From the NCBI GenBank assembly GCA_009788135.1, contig WQSA01000126.1, forward strand, positions 1 through 7,060: a DNA stretch of 7,060 bases, read 5' to 3'. Position numbers and translations under genes: made by a program. The notes below the pieces were generated by a model. That model saw only the letters and a program-made list of their open reading frames with translations. It was not told where the DNA came from and searched no databases. Each line of letters begins with the position of its first letter. Position 1 is the stretch's first letter. The stretch comes from Candidatus Fibrimonadales bacterium. Lineage in GTDB: Bacteria; Fibrobacterota; Fibrobacteria; Fibrobacterales; Fibrobacteraceae. This document shows, piece by piece, positions 5,932 through 7,060 of this stretch.

Positions 5932-6903
5932 ATGCAAAGATTTTATTTTTTGTCAATTCTCTTGTTTCTCCTGTTTTTGGGTTGCGTTTCCATTGGACTT
6001 GACGAGGAAGGTTGCGGCGGATATAAATACTCTGCTCCAAACCAAATATGCGAAAATAATATTCTTAAAGATCCATGCGGAGATGGTTATTACAATAGAA
6101 AAGAACAGTTTTGCTATAATTCTATAATTTATGACAGATGTAATGGCGGCTATTACGACCCATCAACTCACGTATGCATGGATGGTTCTGAATTTTTAAG
6201 ATGCGGATATAATTATTACGATTATAGAACGCAATTTTGTTTTGAAAATGCAATTTACGAAAAATGCGACGGGATGGACTATAATCCGTTAAACAACGGA
6301 TGCGAAGATGGAGTTATATTCAATAAATGCGGTGATGATTTTTTTGATCCCGCTATTGAGCATTGCGTAAATAATGTTATTGTAGATAAAGAAAAATTTA
6401 CAGACAATCGAGATGGCAAAATATATAAATATGTGATTATTGGCACTCAAACTTGGATGGCTGAAAATATGCGATATGAAACTTCAAATACTAAATGTTA
6501 TGATAACAATACCAGCAATTGCGAGATTTATGGGAAGCTTTACAATTGGGAAACCGCAAAAACTATTTGCCCAGAAGGCTGGCATTTGCCCAGCGATGCG
6601 GAATGGTATAAGTTAAGAGATTTTATAGGCAGCTATGTTGTAGGAACCAAATTAAAAGCAAACAGCGAGCTTTGGATTTCCGGCAAGGGAACTGACGATT
6701 TTGGTTTTAACGCTTTGCCAGGCGGACATCAGAGAGCTAAATTTGGCGAAATACGGGAAGTAGCGCTTTTTTGGAGCGCAACAACTGGCAGTCAAAGCGG
6801 ATCTGCTCATGTTCATTATGTAAAATACAGCAATGCTACATTGAACTTAGCCGGTTTTTATATAGACGAGGGCTTGGCAAATGTTCGGTGTTTGATGGAT
6901 TGA
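5932..6903 (+). CDS. FISUMP-domain lipoprotein with six cysteine repeats, 323 aa
   Basis: The N-terminus MQRFYFLSILLFLLFLGC carries a signal with a lipobox-like F15-L16-G17-C18, so the protein is probably lipidated and outer-membrane bound. Residues 28-153 hold six repeats of exactly 21 residues with Cys at positions 1 and 13 of each unit, and usually [YF]-[ND] at 6-7 and [ND] at 15. Residues 156-323 form a complete FISUMP domain (TIGR02145): FTDNRDGKIYKYVIIGTQTW, MAENMRY, GKLYNWETA, CPEGWHLPSDAEW (213-225), FGFNALPGG, FWSATTG and the terminal VRCLMD. This domain is greatly expanded in Fibrobacter; its biochemical role is not settled to my knowledge. Surface attachment or substrate binding is only a guess. 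The start ATG at 5932 has GGGTGGT just upstream and lies 3 bp after the preceding gene, so they are almost certainly co-transcribed. Base composition looks more AT-rich than in efp. Confidence 0.9.
   Translation: MQRFYFLSILLFLLFLGCVSIGLDEEGCGGYKYSAPNQICENNILKDPCGDGYYNRKEQFCYNSIIYDRCNGGYYDPSTHVCMDGSEFLRCGYNYYDYRTQFCFENAIYEKCDGMDYNPLNNGCEDGVIFNKCGDDFFDPAIEHCVNNVIVDKEKFTDNRDGKIYKYVIIGTQTWMAENMRYETSNTKCYDNNTSNCEIYGKLYNWETAKTICPEGWHLPSDAEWYKLRDFIGSYVVGTKLKANSELWISGKGTDDFGFNALPGGHQRAKFGEIREVALFWSATTGSQSGSAHVHYVKYSNATLNLAGFYIDEGLANVRCLMD
6013..6390 (+). repeat. Six 63-bp coding repeats (21-residue C-x11-C units)
   Basis: The six units start at 6013, 6076, 6139, 6202, 6265 and 6328 with no length variation. 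Their first halves read CGGYKYSAPNQIC, CGDGYYNRKEQFC, CNGGYYDPSTHVC, CGYNYYDYRTQFC, CDGMDYNPLNNGC and CGDDFFDPAIEHC. The exact period with divergent sequence points to old duplications held in register by structure, probably one disulphide per unit or links between neighbouring units in the oxidising periplasm or outside. Confidence 0.9.
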
Positions 6904-6923
6904 TTTTCTATATAGTTTGAATT

Positions 6924-6951
6924 CTTAACCAAACCTTAACTTCCTCTTAGC
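6924..6951 (+). repeat. Three CTTAAC-like direct repeats at 11-bp spacing upstream of phosphofructokinase
   Basis: CTTAAC occurs at 6924-6929 and 6935-6940, and CTTAGC at 6946-6951, so the starts are exactly 11 bp apart. Direct TTAAC-type half-sites at this spacing resemble those of OmpR-family regulators such as Bacillus PhoP. The third unit lies where a -35 box would fall for the possible -10 TAATAT at 6972-6977, and no -35 match is present there. The three units are short and one is imperfect, so chance is possible. Confidence 0.4.
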
Positions 6952-6971
6952 TAAAACGCAACGCTAATTTT

Positions 6972-6977
6972 TAATAT
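6972..6977 (+). promoter_or_regulatory. Possible -10 element for the phosphofructokinase gene
   Basis: TAATAT lies 15 bp before the ATG at 6993. No -35 consensus stands 16-18 bp upstream, so the promoter, if real, would depend on an activator. A start near 6984 would leave a leader of about 9 nt, just enough for the AGGT at 6985-6988. The evidence is thin in this AT-rich stretch. Confidence 0.25.
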
Positions 6978-6992
6978 TACTATTAGGTTAAT

Positions 6993-7060
6993 ATGAAAAT
7001 AGGAATGCTTACAAGCGGTGGTGATTGCGCAGGGCTTAATGCGGTTATGCGTGGATTTGT
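6993..7060 (+). CDS. 6-phosphofructokinase, N-terminal fragment (3' end outside window)
   Basis: The ATG at 6993 opens a frame of 22 full codons to the window end, beginning MKIGMLTSGGDCAGLNAVMR. This matches the start of the phosphofructokinase family, which phosphorylates fructose 6-phosphate in glycolysis. The glycine-rich GGDxxGxN motif binds the phosphoryl donor. Pro, common after GGDC, is replaced by Ala here. Whether the donor is ATP or pyrophosphate depends on residues beyond the window and cannot be told. A weak AGGT (6985-6988) precedes the start. The gene begins 89 bp after the FISUMP gene and, with its own repeat array upstream, is probably a separate transcription unit. Confidence 0.9.
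   Translation, partial: MKIGMLTSGGDCAGLNAVMRGF

Noticed and set aside
6904..6960. Terminator after the FISUMP gene
   Set aside because: Only the 8-bp palindrome TTAGCTAA (6947-6954) and AT-rich DNA are present. There is no GC-rich stem followed by a T run.

Overview
The window reads as a piece of a Fibrobacter-lineage (phylum Fibrobacterota) chromosome. The strongest clue is the lipoprotein at 5932-6903, which ends in a full FISUMP domain (Fibrobacter succinogenes major paralogous domain). Its motifs GTQTWMAEN, CPEGWHLPSDAEW and a VRCLMD terminus are typical of that family. The sequence leans AT-rich, several genes overlap their neighbours, and there is no sign of a phage, IS element, tRNA, rRNA or CRISPR array. 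FISUMP domains also occur in some Bacteroidota and relatives, so the phylum call is likely but not proven.

Left part (1-940). A truncated plus-strand gene ends at 129. One base further on, a convergent minus-strand gene for a 67-residue lipoprotein ends at 131. Upstream of it on the same strand is a gene for an 81-residue two-helix membrane protein (452-697). That gene has a near-consensus sigma-70-type promoter at 812-840 (TTGACA, 17 bp, TATATT). Its -35 box lies in the first of three direct repeats of TGTCAAAT spaced exactly 11 bp apart (835-864), an arrangement like binding sites of OmpR/PhoB-type response regulators.

Main part (941-6903). Five plus-strand genes are packed into what looks like one operon: elongation factor P (efp), a class A penicillin-binding protein, tRNA-guanine transglycosylase (tgt), a lipoprotein of unknown function, and the FISUMP lipoprotein. 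efp and the PBP gene overlap by 20 bp. tgt begins at or inside the end of the PBP gene, the third lipoprotein-type gene starts inside the tgt stop, and the last gap is 3 bp. The products pair translation quality (EF-P on proline stretches, queuosine at the tRNA wobble base) with cell-envelope building (peptidoglycan synthase, two lipoproteins). The tgt reading frame shows family homology upstream of any ATG/GTG/TTG codon, so an ATT start is likely.

Right end (6904-7060). A short intergenic region holds three CTTAAC-like repeats, again at 11-bp spacing, in front of the first 22 codons of a 6-phosphofructokinase gene.

No clearly new multi-gene system is visible. The observations most worth following are the probable ATT start of tgt, the two 11-bp-phased repeat arrays, and the six exactly 21-residue cysteine repeats in the FISUMP lipoprotein.
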